From: a virus
IMG/VR virus record: IMGVR_UViG_3300017963_000020
Location: 24,134-88,133 of that record
Reading direction: 5' to 3' (one strand)
Length of the DNA stretch: 64,000 nucleotides
In this document: positions 1 to 8,764 of the stretch, one piece after another
Layout of the letters: every line of letters begins with the position of its first letter
Numbering within the stretch: position 1 is the stretch's first letter
The notes under the pieces: model-generated
Told to the model about the DNA's origin: nothing
The model's input: only the letters and a program-made list of their open reading frames with translations
Database searches by the model: none
Position numbers and translations under genes: made by a program

Positions 1-11
1 GACCCCTTTGA

Positions 12-248
12 TTATCTACTTGTATTCTGCCATTCACCCTTCTCGCCTTGCTCAGGATTGGCGTTCGCATCCTTGGCGAGCTTGTCAACGAGTTCTATAT
101 CTCTTCCTCTGCAAGTGACCCTGACAGTATTGTCGTTCCATACTCTTGGAAAAAAGTATGGATCGATCGCGACTATAAAGTCAACGGAATGCACGACCTT
201 CTCAAAGACGAAGGTCTTAGAATAATTGGCGTCCTTTTCTATTTTCAT
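12..248 (-). CDS. small hypothetical protein
   Basis: A 78-residue protein of unknown function with no motif I recognise. The ATG at 248 is chosen because it follows a strong ribosome binding site (GGAGGAGAT); the frame stays open upstream but without a better start. It overlaps the 3' end of the DUF488-like gene by about 30 bases, so it is probably translated from the same transcript as that gene and the radical SAM gene. It has mixed charge and no membrane segment. It is real by position and start signal only. Confidence 0.6.
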   Translation of the reverse strand: MKIEKDANYSKTFVFEKVVHSVDFIVAIDPYFFPRVWNDNTVRVTCRGRDIELVDKLAKDANANPEQGEKGEWQNTSR

Positions 249-693
249 ATCTCCTCCTTCGCTTCCTGGGATCGAACAGAGGATGACGATGCTTGAAGAT
301 CGAGTGCTGGAACCTATCGGCGTCAACGAATACTAAGATGTCCGGCCTATGCTTCCGGATTGTATTTCCAAGGAGTATGGTATGACACATGATCGTATCG
401 TATCCCTTGAGTCTTTGCTGTTCGATCGTACACCAGCAGACGAGCGTCATGTCTTGCTTCGGCGAAAGCGAATCCAGCCAATTCAGTATCGCTTCCTTCC
501 TGGTCTGGAGTACTGCCTTATAGAGCCTTCGGTATTCTCGATGATCGTAGAACCCTTTGATCTTGTGTCCAAACTGATCTATCGGCGCGAGGAACCGGAG
601 CTCAGGCAAATGATGTCCACGAGGTTGCCATCTTGCTACAGAGAACGCCGGAATGCCGTCAGGCCTCTTATTGAACGAACTGAGTACGATCAT
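217..693 (-). CDS. DUF488-like protein
   Basis: 158 residues. The central stretch with a Cys-Trp-Cys triplet after a hydrophobic strand, followed by a Cys-His pair and a Lys-His-Arg-Pro-Asp segment, resembles the conserved core of DUF488 proteins (hydrophobic strand-C-x-C ... CH ... L). The biochemical role of that family is not established. The ATG at 693 overlaps the stop of the radical SAM gene as ATGA, so the two are translationally coupled and may act together. The C-terminus is very basic (Arg-rich). The family assignment is moderate; function is unknown. Confidence 0.55.
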   Translation of the reverse strand: MIVLSSFNKRPDGIPAFSVARWQPRGHHLPELRFLAPIDQFGHKIKGFYDHREYRRLYKAVLQTRKEAILNWLDSLSPKQDMTLVCWCTIEQQRLKGYDTIMCHTILLGNTIRKHRPDILVFVDADRFQHSIFKHRHPLFDPRKRRRRYENRKGRQLF

Positions 694-2162
694 ACGAGTC
701 TGGACTTGATGTCCTTCCTATTATCGTAGGGAACATATTCGTAGACGATGTCTTTGTTCTCGTCCACGTGATGAGGCCTGAGTATCCCTTCGAAATAATA
801 ATAAGGAGCACGAGCGTGATTGGGATTGTTCCACTTATTCCTGAGCGTGTCTCCCCATGTCTGGTCACGTCTGCGCCGATGGTTCGCCGCACAGGAAAAA
901 TTGATCATCGTTCCTGCCTTGACGACTCTTGCCCAATCAGGGCAGACCTCGTCGAAGGTTAGCAGGACAGGACGCTCGCCCTTCTCATATCGCTTCCGAG
1001 CTCGCACGACTTGCGAACAGCAATTATGACGATCGGTCTTTCCCCAGATAGGATCATCGTCTGGGAACCCGCAACAGCATTCCGTATCACCGAACTCCTT
1101 GAAGTGTGGATCGGAGACACAGAAGGCCATCCCGAGCTCGTGACACTTCTCCCGGATCGCCATCGTCATGTCATATTTCCATGCTCGGTTCCTGCGGATG
1201 CACGTCCCGAACGACAGGCTGTCCTCGATATAATCCCGCACAAGGTTCGGGTCACGAGCTGCACGAGCGATCAGTTGATACTGTGCTCTCTGCCTTGCGT
1301 TCGCTCCCCGCTCGAAGAATATAAATTCGAATGAGATTGACTCGCATCCAGCTTCCCTACACTTCTCCAGATGGACTGCCCATCCCTTCGGCTCTCCCGG
1401 CCATTGATCGCTGACTCCTGGAATGAATGGCCGGAATCTGATGCCGACACGATGGCCGTCTTTGTGCAAAGCCTTCATCGCTTTGTAACGGGTCGTCGCG
1501 TCAGGTGCTCCAAGATCCACCCTCGTGAGCAGCTTGTCATTCGCGCTGATGAAGGAGAAATTGAACCAGAACCGATCCGAGCCCCTGAATGCCTTCAGAT
1601 ACTTGGGTTTCAAAAGGCATTCCGCTCCCTTCGTGGACACGCGAGTCGGGACATTGTATTTTCGAAGTATCTTTGCGAACTTCAAACCCCATCCCGTGAG
1701 CTCTTCCAGCTTGTCGAATGGTTCGCCGAGTGCTCCCCATTGAATCGGCTGTCCCATATCCAAGAGCGGATAGACAGCACGAGCGTATTCGTTGTCGGCG
1801 TCTCTTGCGAACAGCCTCTCCAAAGCACGAAGGCTCGTTTGCCTGTATAATCCATGCTTGTCCACAGCTTCTTTCATGATGCCCGTATTTCTTGACGGGT
1901 CACGAACGAACGAGTTCGAGAAGCAATATAGACACGCGAACGAGCATCCCGAATGGGAATCAATCGCGATGGGCATCGCGCAATCCATCGCATCGGCCGT
2001 GAACCTCATGCCCGGATAGTTCTGCGATATCTCTTCGGGAAGTGATTCCTTCAGGAATGCTTTCGCATCCTTCTGCAGAGCTGCGCATCGTGTACCGTCA
2101 CAGGCTTGACACGCCTCACAGATACTTGCCTGTCCTGTCTTATCTTTTGTCTTCGTCTTCAT
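690..2162 (-). CDS. radical SAM protein (photoproduct-lyase-like)
   Basis: 490 residues. The signature CSFACLYC (C73, C77, C80: Cx3Cx2C) is the radical SAM 4Fe-4S motif, and the following region looks like the partial TIM barrel seen in the SplB/COG1533 group. There are two further Cys groups: C15/18/21/26 near the N-terminus and C361-363 with C380/381 near the C-terminus. These could hold additional Fe-S clusters or zinc. Such enzymes make 5'-deoxyadenosyl radicals; the substrate cannot be told from sequence. The gene is joined by ATGA overlaps both to the upstream small basic gene and to the downstream DUF488-like gene. DNA lesion repair or base modification are possible roles, not shown. 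Confidence 0.8.
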   Translation of the reverse strand: MKTKTKDKTGQASICEACQACDGTRCAALQKDAKAFLKESLPEEISQNYPGMRFTADAMDCAMPIAIDSHSGCSFACLYCFSNSFVRDPSRNTGIMKEAVDKHGLYRQTSLRALERLFARDADNEYARAVYPLLDMGQPIQWGALGEPFDKLEELTGWGLKFAKILRKYNVPTRVSTKGAECLLKPKYLKAFRGSDRFWFNFSFISANDKLLTRVDLGAPDATTRYKAMKALHKDGHRVGIRFRPFIPGVSDQWPGEPKGWAVHLEKCREAGCESISFEFIFFERGANARQRAQYQLIARAARDPNLVRDYIEDSLSFGTCIRRNRAWKYDMTMAIREKCHELGMAFCVSDPHFKEFGDTECCCGFPDDDPIWGKTDRHNCCSQVVRARKRYEKGERPVLLTFDEVCPDWARVVKAGTMINFSCAANHRRRRDQTWGDTLRNKWNNPNHARAPYYYFEGILRPHHVDENKDIVYEYVPYDNRKDIKSRLV

Positions 2163-2455
2163 TTCTTCTTCCCTCCCGTCATGCTCCGCTTCTTCAGGTA
2201 CCGACGAGCCATCTTTACCAGCAGACTCGTTCTCGGCTCCCTCTTCTTCCCGCCGAATGCCCGGATAACGATCTGCAAGTCTTTCTCGCTGTCGAAGTAG
2301 AAGACGAGCTGAGGTCGTACTCCATGGTTCGTTCGGCCTTTGATCTGCGGAGGAGCTGGGATGGTATAGCTTTTCTTTGGCCGTTCGAATAGGCTCTTGA
2401 GTGACTGCTCCACCGATTCCTCTTTCTTCTTTTTCTTTTTCTTCTTTTCACTCAT
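2159..2455 (-). CDS. small basic hypothetical protein
   Basis: 98 residues. It begins with an eight-lysine run after Met-Ser-Glu and ends in a basic Gly-Lys tail. The middle has a short hydrophobic strand around residue 50. No family is recognised. The start ATG follows GGAGAT at good spacing. The stop overlaps the radical SAM start (ATGA), so the two are coupled. The lysine-rich ends could bind nucleic acid, which is inference only. Confidence 0.6.
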   Translation of the reverse strand: MSEKKKKKKKKEESVEQSLKSLFERPKKSYTIPAPPQIKGRTNHGVRPQLVFYFDSEKDLQIVIRAFGGKKREPRTSLLVKMARRYLKKRSMTGGKKK

Positions 2456-2489
2456 CTGCTTATCTCCTGCCTGTCTTGGCGAATGTAGT

Positions 2490-2915
2490 CTACGCCGAAA
2501 GTGGATTGACCATCAGGTCGCCGAACAAGATCTTCTTCATGCGCTCTATTTCAAGTGCATGGAACTCTTCGTGTCTTTTGAGCTTTGCAAGCTTCGTCGG
2601 CCTCTTGACCGCGCGACCGCTCTGCATGGCTCTACGACAGCGTTCGAGCTGCTTCCTTTCCCTTCCAAGGTATCTCTGATATCTGTAGAACTCCCTGGAT
2701 CGTTTCGTGTCGTTGAAGATTCCGATCTTCAGTTCGCGCTCCCTCCGCCTGAATTGCCTTGCCTTGACAACGTCTCGAGCCATCAACCTTTCGATCTCTG
2801 CACGGTTGCGCTCTTGCTTGTCCTGGCTCATAACGGAAAGAGCCTTGTTCCAGAACCTCCTGATGATGGAAACCTTCCTTGTGATCGGTGGTTTAATTTC
2901 CTTCGTCGCCTTCAT
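2490..2915 (-). CDS. small basic hypothetical protein
   Basis: 141 residues, Arg/Lys-rich and predicted mostly helical. The start at 2915 is preceded by GGAGGACGAC; upstream in-frame sequence lacks a ribosome site and overlaps the neighbour. It overlaps the preceding gene's end by 23 bases. No family is recognised. It lies directly downstream of the terminase genes in the same transcription direction. Confidence 0.6.
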   Translation of the reverse strand: MKATKEIKPPITRKVSIIRRFWNKALSVMSQDKQERNRAEIERLMARDVVKARQFRRRERELKIGIFNDTKRSREFYRYQRYLGRERKQLERCRRAMQSGRAVKRPTKLAKLKRHEEFHALEIERMKKILFGDLMVNPLSA

Positions 2916-3171
2916 GTCGTCCTCCTGTATCTTCTTTGAGTTGAACCTTGACTTGCGATATGTTGATAAAGACGACCTCGTCCAAATTGATGAACGAGAT
3001 CTCCTGGTCCCCGACTTCCCGCATGACATCGGGGTCTGTCAATGCCTTCCGCAATGACTTGGAGTCATCTGCAAGATAGAACTCGTTGAGCCCTCCCCGC
3101 AACGATGCTCCTGACTTGAAATGTACGACTGCCTCTGCGAGTATCGTGTGCATCTTTTTAGTCTTTGACAT
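2893..3171 (-). CDS. small hypothetical protein after terL
   Basis: 92 residues. An N-terminal helix is followed by a strand-rich segment and an acidic C-terminus. The TAATG overlap with the end of the large terminase gene indicates coupled translation. No family is recognised. Its position right after terL is often occupied by small packaging or head genes, but nothing in the sequence proves that role. Confidence 0.6.
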   Translation of the reverse strand: MSKTKKMHTILAEAVVHFKSGASLRGGLNEFYLADDSKSLRKALTDPDVMREVGDQEISFINLDEVVFINISQVKVQLKEDTGGRHEGDEGN

Positions 3172-4841
3172 TAGAATATCTCCACTTCACTATCTTCTTT
3201 TTCCTTGGCCTTCAAGTCTGCCTCGGCAGCTTCCTTCTTGATGGCTCGGCCAAAGTGAAACATGAAATCGAACCTGAGAGCTGCACAGAACAGAGCGTCA
3301 GGTCCGTGGTCGTCCTTCTTTACTGGCTTTCCCAATTCGTCCTTCTTATATCCAACGAGCTGTCTGTATAGAATGCGATTCGGCTTGACGTTCAGGATGC
3401 GAATCTTTTCTGCGTTGATATATCTTTCCAGGTTTGCTATCCCGACCTTCTTATACTTATTGAACGCGACAGACTCGACAACGAATCCGGCCTTCCTCAA
3501 ATACATAATCCCATAGGATTGCTCTGCATCTGCAAAGACCGTGAAGTCACCATGCCGAATCCTGATGCTCTTGAGCGTGTTCGCAATATAGTCAAGGTCC
3601 CTACCGACTGAGAAGTCAGACCATGGAACGAGCAGACGATCGTATCCCATGCAAGTAAGAACGATCGCACATTGTTTGGACGTTCCGAAGTCAATCCCGA
3701 CTGACCGTTCGCACTCTTGCGGGATGACCATGCGATCGACGAGTGTCTTTCGCAGTTTGTTTGTCTTATATACTTTCGCCTTCGTTTCAGGCCGAGCACA
3801 TTCGAATTCTGTCCGCCAATTATGTCCTCTGATCTCCGCCTTCTTTTTGATCTTTAAGAGCTGGCCGAACGACATCCAGCCATCGGCCTTCCTCGCCTTG
3901 CCGTTACAGCCGAAGAACGAACGCTTGACGATGTTCCCGCTTTCGTCTTTCTTAATCTTACGACGCGTCAGCCGACACTTCTTACAATCAATATCTCTTT
4001 TGCATCTTTCCATACAATCGTAGACGTTCCACTTGTATCGCTTGAAGTCAAGCGACTCCGCGTGATCCCATGTCTCTGCGAAGAGGCCGATAGGCAAATG
4101 GAACGTTGATATATAAAGAATAATGAAGTCGTCTTGTGTAAGAACCGAGTTCGTCGCTTGCAATACGTTCTCGTCTTTGAACCGTTCCTTCTGACAGACT
4201 TCATCTGCGACCAGACCCTCGGGATGCTTGCCTCGTGCCTGATTCTGCGAGTTCGCAATACACTTGAGGCTGACCGCGTTCTTAAGGACCGTCTTCTGCT
4301 GGAGCGGTTCCCCTGCTAATAGTTTCTCCTTGACGATCGGTATGCAATTCCAGAACGTCGTGACGTAAGCATAGACCTCTTGAGCCTGTTCTTGCGATCC
4401 TGCAAGGTCTGAGAAGGATAGCCGTCTCCAGACCATGCAAAGGTAGATCGTGATCGCAGCTACAAGAGACTTCCCTCCGCCACGATTCGCCCAGACAATG
4501 ATCGCCTGGACTGGTTCGCCCGTATCTGGATCTTCTCTTTGGAAGAACAGGTCAGCAATGACCTGACAATGTTTTCTAATGAGACGAATGCGCTGACGCT
4601 CGCCTCGCTGAATGAAGAACAGGTTATCTTCGACGAACTCTTTTATTAGGTCTTCCTGACGTCGGTGGAACTTTGCGACAGCCTCGCCCTTCTTGCGTTC
4701 GATCCGGAAGTCAAAGACCTCTTCGTTCGGATCGAAGTTCCTGTCGCGATTAGTTTCCTCCCACGTCCGGCAGAGCTGACCCAAGACCGAACTCAGAGAG
4801 TTCTCGGAAGATTCGATTCTTAACTTTTTGTTCTGGGACAT
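3171..4841 (-). CDS. terL: terminase large subunit
   Basis: 556 residues, the DNA-packaging motor that pumps the genome into the prohead and cuts the concatemer. The ATPase half has a Walker A (residues 118-126, ANRGGGKS) and Walker B (209-215, VADEV). The nuclease half shows the RNase-H-like acidic residues D384 (GIDFG), D438 (FADAE) and D515 (HGPDA). Between the two domains sits a Cys-rich insertion (C276, C280, C286, C289, C312) that probably binds zinc. The start overlaps the small terminase gene by 92 bases and has a weak ribosome site, so it is less certain than the identity. Confidence 0.95.
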   Translation of the reverse strand: MSQNKKLRIESSENSLSSVLGQLCRTWEETNRDRNFDPNEEVFDFRIERKKGEAVAKFHRRQEDLIKEFVEDNLFFIQRGERQRIRLIRKHCQVIADLFFQREDPDTGEPVQAIIVWANRGGGKSLVAAITIYLCMVWRRLSFSDLAGSQEQAQEVYAYVTTFWNCIPIVKEKLLAGEPLQQKTVLKNAVSLKCIANSQNQARGKHPEGLVADEVCQKERFKDENVLQATNSVLTQDDFIILYISTFHLPIGLFAETWDHAESLDFKRYKWNVYDCMERCKRDIDCKKCRLTRRKIKKDESGNIVKRSFFGCNGKARKADGWMSFGQLLKIKKKAEIRGHNWRTEFECARPETKAKVYKTNKLRKTLVDRMVIPQECERSVGIDFGTSKQCAIVLTCMGYDRLLVPWSDFSVGRDLDYIANTLKSIRIRHGDFTVFADAEQSYGIMYLRKAGFVVESVAFNKYKKVGIANLERYINAEKIRILNVKPNRILYRQLVGYKKDELGKPVKKDDHGPDALFCAALRFDFMFHFGRAIKKEAAEADLKAKEKEDSEVEIF

Positions 4842-5301
4842 TCTTATCGATCACATGAACGATGACTGAAATGGTTTGCTGAAGTACACCGATGGTGATG
4901 GTATGTTTTGAACCGTGCTCTATCTTATCCAGTCGCTCGATATCTTGTGAAATTGAATTGAGCAGCTGGCTTGCATTGTTGATCGTAGCGATATTCAGTT
5001 TCTTGTCCTTCTTTTTACGCTTAGAGAGTAGCTCGTCAAGCAAAGCCCGCTTCAGGGCAATATTCACGCGGATATTGCAAAGGTTCGGGTCTTCGATATA
5101 TTCGTCAACCTTTTCGGCTAGCTTCTGCCGTAGAACCTTTGAATGAAGGCCAGTTTTCGGAGGTCTTCCGCCAGGATTCTTTTTCGTCCCTGCTCCATGA
5201 ACCTGACAGACCTCGAATCCTTCGACTGCCCATCGGTCGCATCTATCGCCCGTGGACTTCGATTTGGCCTTGCACTTCAATTTCCTTCGTTTTCTGGGCA
5301 T
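4750..5301 (-). CDS. terS: terminase small subunit (zinc-motif type)
   Basis: 183 residues. The N-terminus has a Cys/His pattern ending in CQVHGAG followed by GGRPPKTG, the layout of small-terminase/DNA-recognition proteins found directly upstream of terL. The rest is helical, with a Lys-rich hinge near residue 95, consistent with an oligomerising subunit that recognises packaging DNA. It is the first gene after the TATAAATA element at 5411-5418 and overlaps terL. Identity rests on the motif and the neighbour; a generic zinc-binding DNA-binding protein is the alternative. Confidence 0.75.
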   Translation of the reverse strand: MPRKRRKLKCKAKSKSTGDRCDRWAVEGFEVCQVHGAGTKKNPGGRPPKTGLHSKVLRQKLAEKVDEYIEDPNLCNIRVNIALKRALLDELLSKRKKKDKKLNIATINNASQLLNSISQDIERLDKIEHGSKHTITIGVLQQTISVIVHVIDKNVPEQKVKNRIFRELSEFGLGSALPDVGGN

Positions 5302-5410
5302 GATCGTATCCTGCTCTTTCTGTGCTTCTACTTATATATACTTATAAAAGGCTTTTAATAATTAAATACTTGAGCCCCTACGCAATCGTCCCCACTATCC
5401 CTTCCGCAAG

Positions 5411-5418
5411 TATTTATA
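5411..5418 (-). promoter_or_regulatory. T4-type late promoter element TATAAATA
   Basis: The minus strand reads TATAAATA, an exact match to the -10-like late promoter element used by T4 gp55-type sigma factors. It lies about 110 bases upstream of the small terminase start inside a gene-free gap (5302-5476). The window also encodes a gp55-like factor and a sliding clamp. It is the only perfect copy I found, so a chance match cannot be excluded. Confidence 0.5.
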
Positions 5419-5476
5419 GCGCTAGCTTTACGGAGGCCGATTATGGGGAGACGTTTTTTAGATTTGCAATACAGAA

Positions 5477-5863
5477 TCAGGCGACGATTGCGCTGACGTT
5501 AATGATGACGGTTTCCATGCGATGTCCATACATTTCGGCATCCGCAGCTCTCTCCACTTTCCCCCTGAATTGTACGCTGTCAATGATATCTCCTTTTTCG
5601 TCGTTCCTGGTGATAATGAAGCTGCTCGCCTCTTCGATCGTATGCAGGATGCGCTCTCTCTTTTGCGGAGATACGCTTTTCATGCCGATAACGTATCCCC
5701 TGAAAAGACGCAGCTTCATCGCTCCCTGGGAAACGATCAAGGCAAGGCCGACTTCCTTGCCGTCTGCGGCGAAGATGAAGATATTATGCTCGTCCGTTCC
5801 ACGGATAGCGTCCAGGTGAAGCGTACCGATCTCAAGTCCTTGCCTCAAAGTGATGGCGTCCAT
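5477..5863 (-). CDS. hypothetical protein
   Basis: 128 residues of unknown function with alternating strands and helices and no recognised motif. The ATG at 5863 is preceded by GGAGACAGCC; the open frame continues a few codons upstream without a better site. It sits between the adenine methylase and the promoter of the terminase genes and may be the last gene of the replication/recombination operon. Confidence 0.6.
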   Translation of the reverse strand: MDAITLRQGLEIGTLHLDAIRGTDEHNIFIFAADGKEVGLALIVSQGAMKLRLFRGYVIGMKSVSPQKRERILHTIEEASSFIITRNDEKGDIIDSVQFRGKVERAADAEMYGHRMETVIINVSAIVA

Positions 5864-5873
5864 GGCTGTCTCC

Positions 5874-6746
5874 TCAAACAAGTTTCGCAGTCCTTGAACG
5901 GATCTGCGTCAATGGCTTCTTGAAATTAAACCAAAGGACTTCCTTCCTGGTAGGAGCCTTCGCCCCTTCGGGCATCCCCCTCGTCCTTCCCGCTCTACTG
6001 CCGACCGCCGTTACTTCTACCTCTTCCCTGTTCCAATCCTTAAGAGCTTTGTCGTATAGCTTGCTTTCGTATCCTGATAATAGAATCTTGGATTCGCTCT
6101 GCCTTATAAGACCGAGCAGCTTCTTGTGATCCTTCTTTGTCATCTCGTGTTTATAAACATCATCGTTCGCCCTTGTGCTTCCAAGGTAAGGAGGATCAAG
6201 GTATATGAACGTCTCCGGCGAATTATATGTAGTCAATAAACGGTCGAACGATATATTCTCGAATTGAACTGCACTCAACCTATCTCGAAGCTCTGGTAGA
6301 AGATCAACAGCCGAAAGGTATGCCCGAGGAGCCATACCACGACCGACAACGGAAAAGGACCATGACGTCATGACGGCAGAGAATGAAGACCTGAGCAAAT
6401 AGAAATATATCGTTGCTCTGTTCGTCCTTGATAATCTGCTCCATGTCTCGCTTCTATATATCTTTAGACAGCGATCGAACTCGTCTCTTGAGTAGGGCAT
6501 CAGGGCGACACGCCTTGCGAACTCGTCGAACAGTCCTACGTTTCTAATGACCCGGAATAGGTTCACGACATCCTTGTTAATATCGTTATAGACTTCAAGC
6601 CTTGATACGGAAGGGCCTTTGCGGATTAGCAGGTTTGCAGCTCCGCCGAAGCCTTCAACGAAGACCTCGTGCTCTGGTATGTAATCCAAAAGGAGGATGG
6701 AAAGCTTTTGCTTCCCTCCGTAATACTTAATCGGGTTTCTTTGCAT
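5874..6746 (-). CDS. dam: DNA adenine methylase (D12 class)
   Basis: 290 residues. The N-terminal KYYGGKQ motif (AdoMet-binding) and the catalytic DPPY motif near residue 181 identify an N6-adenine DNA methyltransferase of the Dam/D12 class. It transfers a methyl group from AdoMet to adenine in a short target site. Phage copies commonly protect DNA from host restriction or mark replication status, and the target here is unknown. It follows the exonuclease gene with only a few bases between stop and start, so it is co-transcribed with the recombination genes. Confidence 0.92.
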   Translation of the reverse strand: MQRNPIKYYGGKQKLSILLLDYIPEHEVFVEGFGGAANLLIRKGPSVSRLEVYNDINKDVVNLFRVIRNVGLFDEFARRVALMPYSRDEFDRCLKIYRSETWSRLSRTNRATIYFYLLRSSFSAVMTSWSFSVVGRGMAPRAYLSAVDLLPELRDRLSAVQFENISFDRLLTTYNSPETFIYLDPPYLGSTRANDDVYKHEMTKKDHKKLLGLIRQSESKILLSGYESKLYDKALKDWNREEVEVTAVGSRAGRTRGMPEGAKAPTRKEVLWFNFKKPLTQIRSRTAKLV

Positions 6747-6747
6747 A

Positions 6748-7668
6748 TCATCTATCCAAACGAATTGTCAATGCGTCTGCGAGTGCATCCCAGTTCCTAT
6801 GTCTCATTTCCAAGCTACGGATCAACGTCACCATGACGTTCACTTCAACGATCCGCTTACCCTTGAAGCTTGCTACCAATCTCGAGAACGGTTTCTTAAA
6901 GCCATTCCCAAGCTCCGAAGGCTTCCTACATATCTTGACCAGTTTGAAAGCAAGGTTGACCGTCTTAATATGTTTCCCGACTGCCCGTATATAAGGCTTC
7001 GCACTCGTATCGTCTAAGACATCCTTGAGCGTTGGATATCGCTTGACGATTTCTATTGCCCTCTTCTCGCCGATGCCAGGAACTCCAGGGATGTTGTCGC
7101 CCTTATCGCCCATCAATGATTTCGCCTTTATAAATTGGTTCGGCGTGATACCGTCATACATATCGGCGAACTCCCTCGTGTCTACCATCTGGTCATTGAT
7201 AGGCCGGAACACAGACACAGAAGGGCGAACAAGCTGAAGAAGGTCTTTATCTGCAGATACAATTAGGACCTCTTGTTCCTTTGCATAATAGGCCGACAAG
7301 ATGCCCATCATGTCGTCGCCTTCTACTCCCTTCAAGACTGCCTGTCGCACGTTCAGCGTCTTGAAGAATTTTCTGGCTTGACGCATCTGCACAAAGAGGT
7401 CCTTCCGTTCCTCTTTGGCTTCTTTCCGGTTCGCCTTGTATTCCGGGAACAGACCTTTCCTCAACGCTGAACCTTTCGTGCTGTCCCAGCATATAATCAG
7501 CCTGTCGTACTGGAATCTCTTATATAGGTTCTTGAACATCTGTAGCATCCCAGAGATGACAGATGTTTGGATTCCCGTAGACGTTGAAAGGCTCCTCGTC
7601 GCGTATGCTCGAAAGGCAAAGAAGTTCCCATCGATCAGAACGACCAGTTTTCTATTCTTCCTCGCCAT
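6748..7668 (-). CDS. 5'-3' exonuclease / flap endonuclease
   Basis: 306 residues. The N-terminal LIDGNFFAFRA segment, the internal GVEGDDMMG and VSADKDLLQL motifs and a helix-hairpin-helix (GVPGIGEKRA) are the hallmarks of the PolA N-domain / T5 D15 / T4 RNase H family, which removes RNA primers and 5' flaps during lagging-strand synthesis. Because the polymerase here is DnaE-type, a free-standing primer-removal nuclease makes sense. It overlaps the NYN gene by 17 bases and is nearly contiguous with the methylase. Confidence 0.92.
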   Translation of the reverse strand: MARKNRKLVVLIDGNFFAFRAYATRSLSTSTGIQTSVISGMLQMFKNLYKRFQYDRLIICWDSTKGSALRKGLFPEYKANRKEAKEERKDLFVQMRQARKFFKTLNVRQAVLKGVEGDDMMGILSAYYAKEQEVLIVSADKDLLQLVRPSVSVFRPINDQMVDTREFADMYDGITPNQFIKAKSLMGDKGDNIPGVPGIGEKRAIEIVKRYPTLKDVLDDTSAKPYIRAVGKHIKTVNLAFKLVKICRKPSELGNGFKKPFSRLVASFKGKRIVEVNVMVTLIRSLEMRHRNWDALADALTIRLDR

Positions 7669-8266
7669 CGTCTTCCTCTTCCTCTTCGTCAGTCGTTTCC
7701 AGTTTCACCCTACCCTGTTCCTTCTTCTGCATCGTCCTCGGCTGAGATGGTCCCTGCGATCTTTGGACGAACGTCCTGATCTCCTCAAGGTCAACGAACC
7801 TATCCGCCGAATTGACCAGCTCGATAGACGCCGATTCGAACTTGGATGAGACGGCCACGATTCGCTTTCCCTGAAGCCTGAGATACTCGACGGCGGGGAC
7901 GAAGTCTCCATCGCCAGTCACAAGAATTGCAATATCCCAATTCTTTTTCGTCAGGAGTAGATCCATGACCATCAGGATATCGGTATCGCCCTTGATGTTG
8001 ACCTCCTTCCCGCCCTTCGTGATCCTTTGCTGTTCGCGTCGGCGCACAGTAAAGCCATGATTGAGCAGGAAGATGGCGAACGAACGCTTCCTCTGGTCTT
8101 CATCCCACGACGTATAATAGAACGCATTATAGAATTGAGCGTCTGCACAGAGAAGGTCCTTGAGCTTGATGAAGTCAATGGACCAGCCGAGCGCGGACAG
8201 GGTTCCATAGAGATTGTCGCCATCAATAAAGAGTGCGACACGCTCTCCGCTCTTTTGCATGAACAT
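7652..8266 (-). CDS. NYN-domain (LabA-like) protein
   Basis: 204 residues. The N-terminal LFIDGDNLYG, the central GDTDILMVMD and the VTGDGDFVPAVEYLR motif define a PIN-like NYN domain of the LabA/NicB type, a family of putative metal-dependent RNases. The C-terminus is acidic (a Glu/Asp run). The true start is the ATG at 8266, seven bases after GAAAGG; the TTG at 8281 is part of that ribosome site. It lies among DNA-processing nucleases, so RNA or flap processing is plausible but unproved. Confidence 0.85.
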   Translation of the reverse strand: MFMQKSGERVALFIDGDNLYGTLSALGWSIDFIKLKDLLCADAQFYNAFYYTSWDEDQRKRSFAIFLLNHGFTVRRREQQRITKGGKEVNIKGDTDILMVMDLLLTKKNWDIAILVTGDGDFVPAVEYLRLQGKRIVAVSSKFESASIELVNSADRFVDLEEIRTFVQRSQGPSQPRTMQKKEQGRVKLETTDEEEEEDDGEEE

Positions 8267-8284
8267 CGTATATCCTTTCAATTA
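8267..8284 (-). promoter_or_regulatory. leader/ribosome site, TTAATTGAAAGG type
   Basis: Short member of the recurring leader family (see 28316): TTAATTGAAAGG followed by the NYN start. It decides the start, because the in-frame TTG lies within the Shine-Dalgarno region. Confidence 0.55.
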
Positions 8285-8764
8285 ACCTTCTATCCCAGCT
8301 AGATAAGCAAGGCAGAAGGCGTCCACGACGTTGTCTACTTTGCCTTTCGGCACTCGCCCGAACTTTGCACCAGATATTTTCTTTGCCCTCCTAATCATGT
8401 CTTCTTTTTTTGCATTCCCGTTTCCCGTTATTTGCTTCTTGAGTGTCTTTGGGTTGATTATTGAATATTTGATTGCAGTCATTACAAAGAGACGCCTGAT
8501 TGCCCATCCGAGTTCGCCGAGCTGCATCAATGACGTCGTCTTTGCTTTTCCAACATAAGCATATCCCTCCAAGACAGCATGATCAGGTCGGAATCTACCT
8601 ATTAGTTCCTTGACCTCGTTCTCTATGTATATCAACCGTTCGTCACCCCTGAGTTTCCTTGGCTGGATTAAACCATAATCCTTGAACTTGAATCGTTCGC
8701 CCTTGAATCGCAGGACTGCCCATCCTGACGCGACGAGGCTTTGGTCTATGCCGAGTATGATCAT
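8282..8764 (-). CDS. ruvC: RuvC-like Holliday junction resolvase
   Basis: 160 residues, the usual length of RuvC. The acidic active-site residues are recognisable in GIDQS (residues 5-9), LEGYA (about 66-70) and the C-terminal VDNVVDAF stretch. It cleaves four-way junctions that arise in recombination and must be removed before packaging. The start overlaps the SbcC stop (ATGA), linking it to the SbcD-SbcC operon. Confidence 0.9.
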   Translation of the reverse strand: MIILGIDQSLVASGWAVLRFKGERFKFKDYGLIQPRKLRGDERLIYIENEVKELIGRFRPDHAVLEGYAYVGKAKTTSLMQLGELGWAIRRLFVMTAIKYSIINPKTLKKQITGNGNAKKEDMIRRAKKISGAKFGRVPKGKVDNVVDAFCLAYLAGIEG

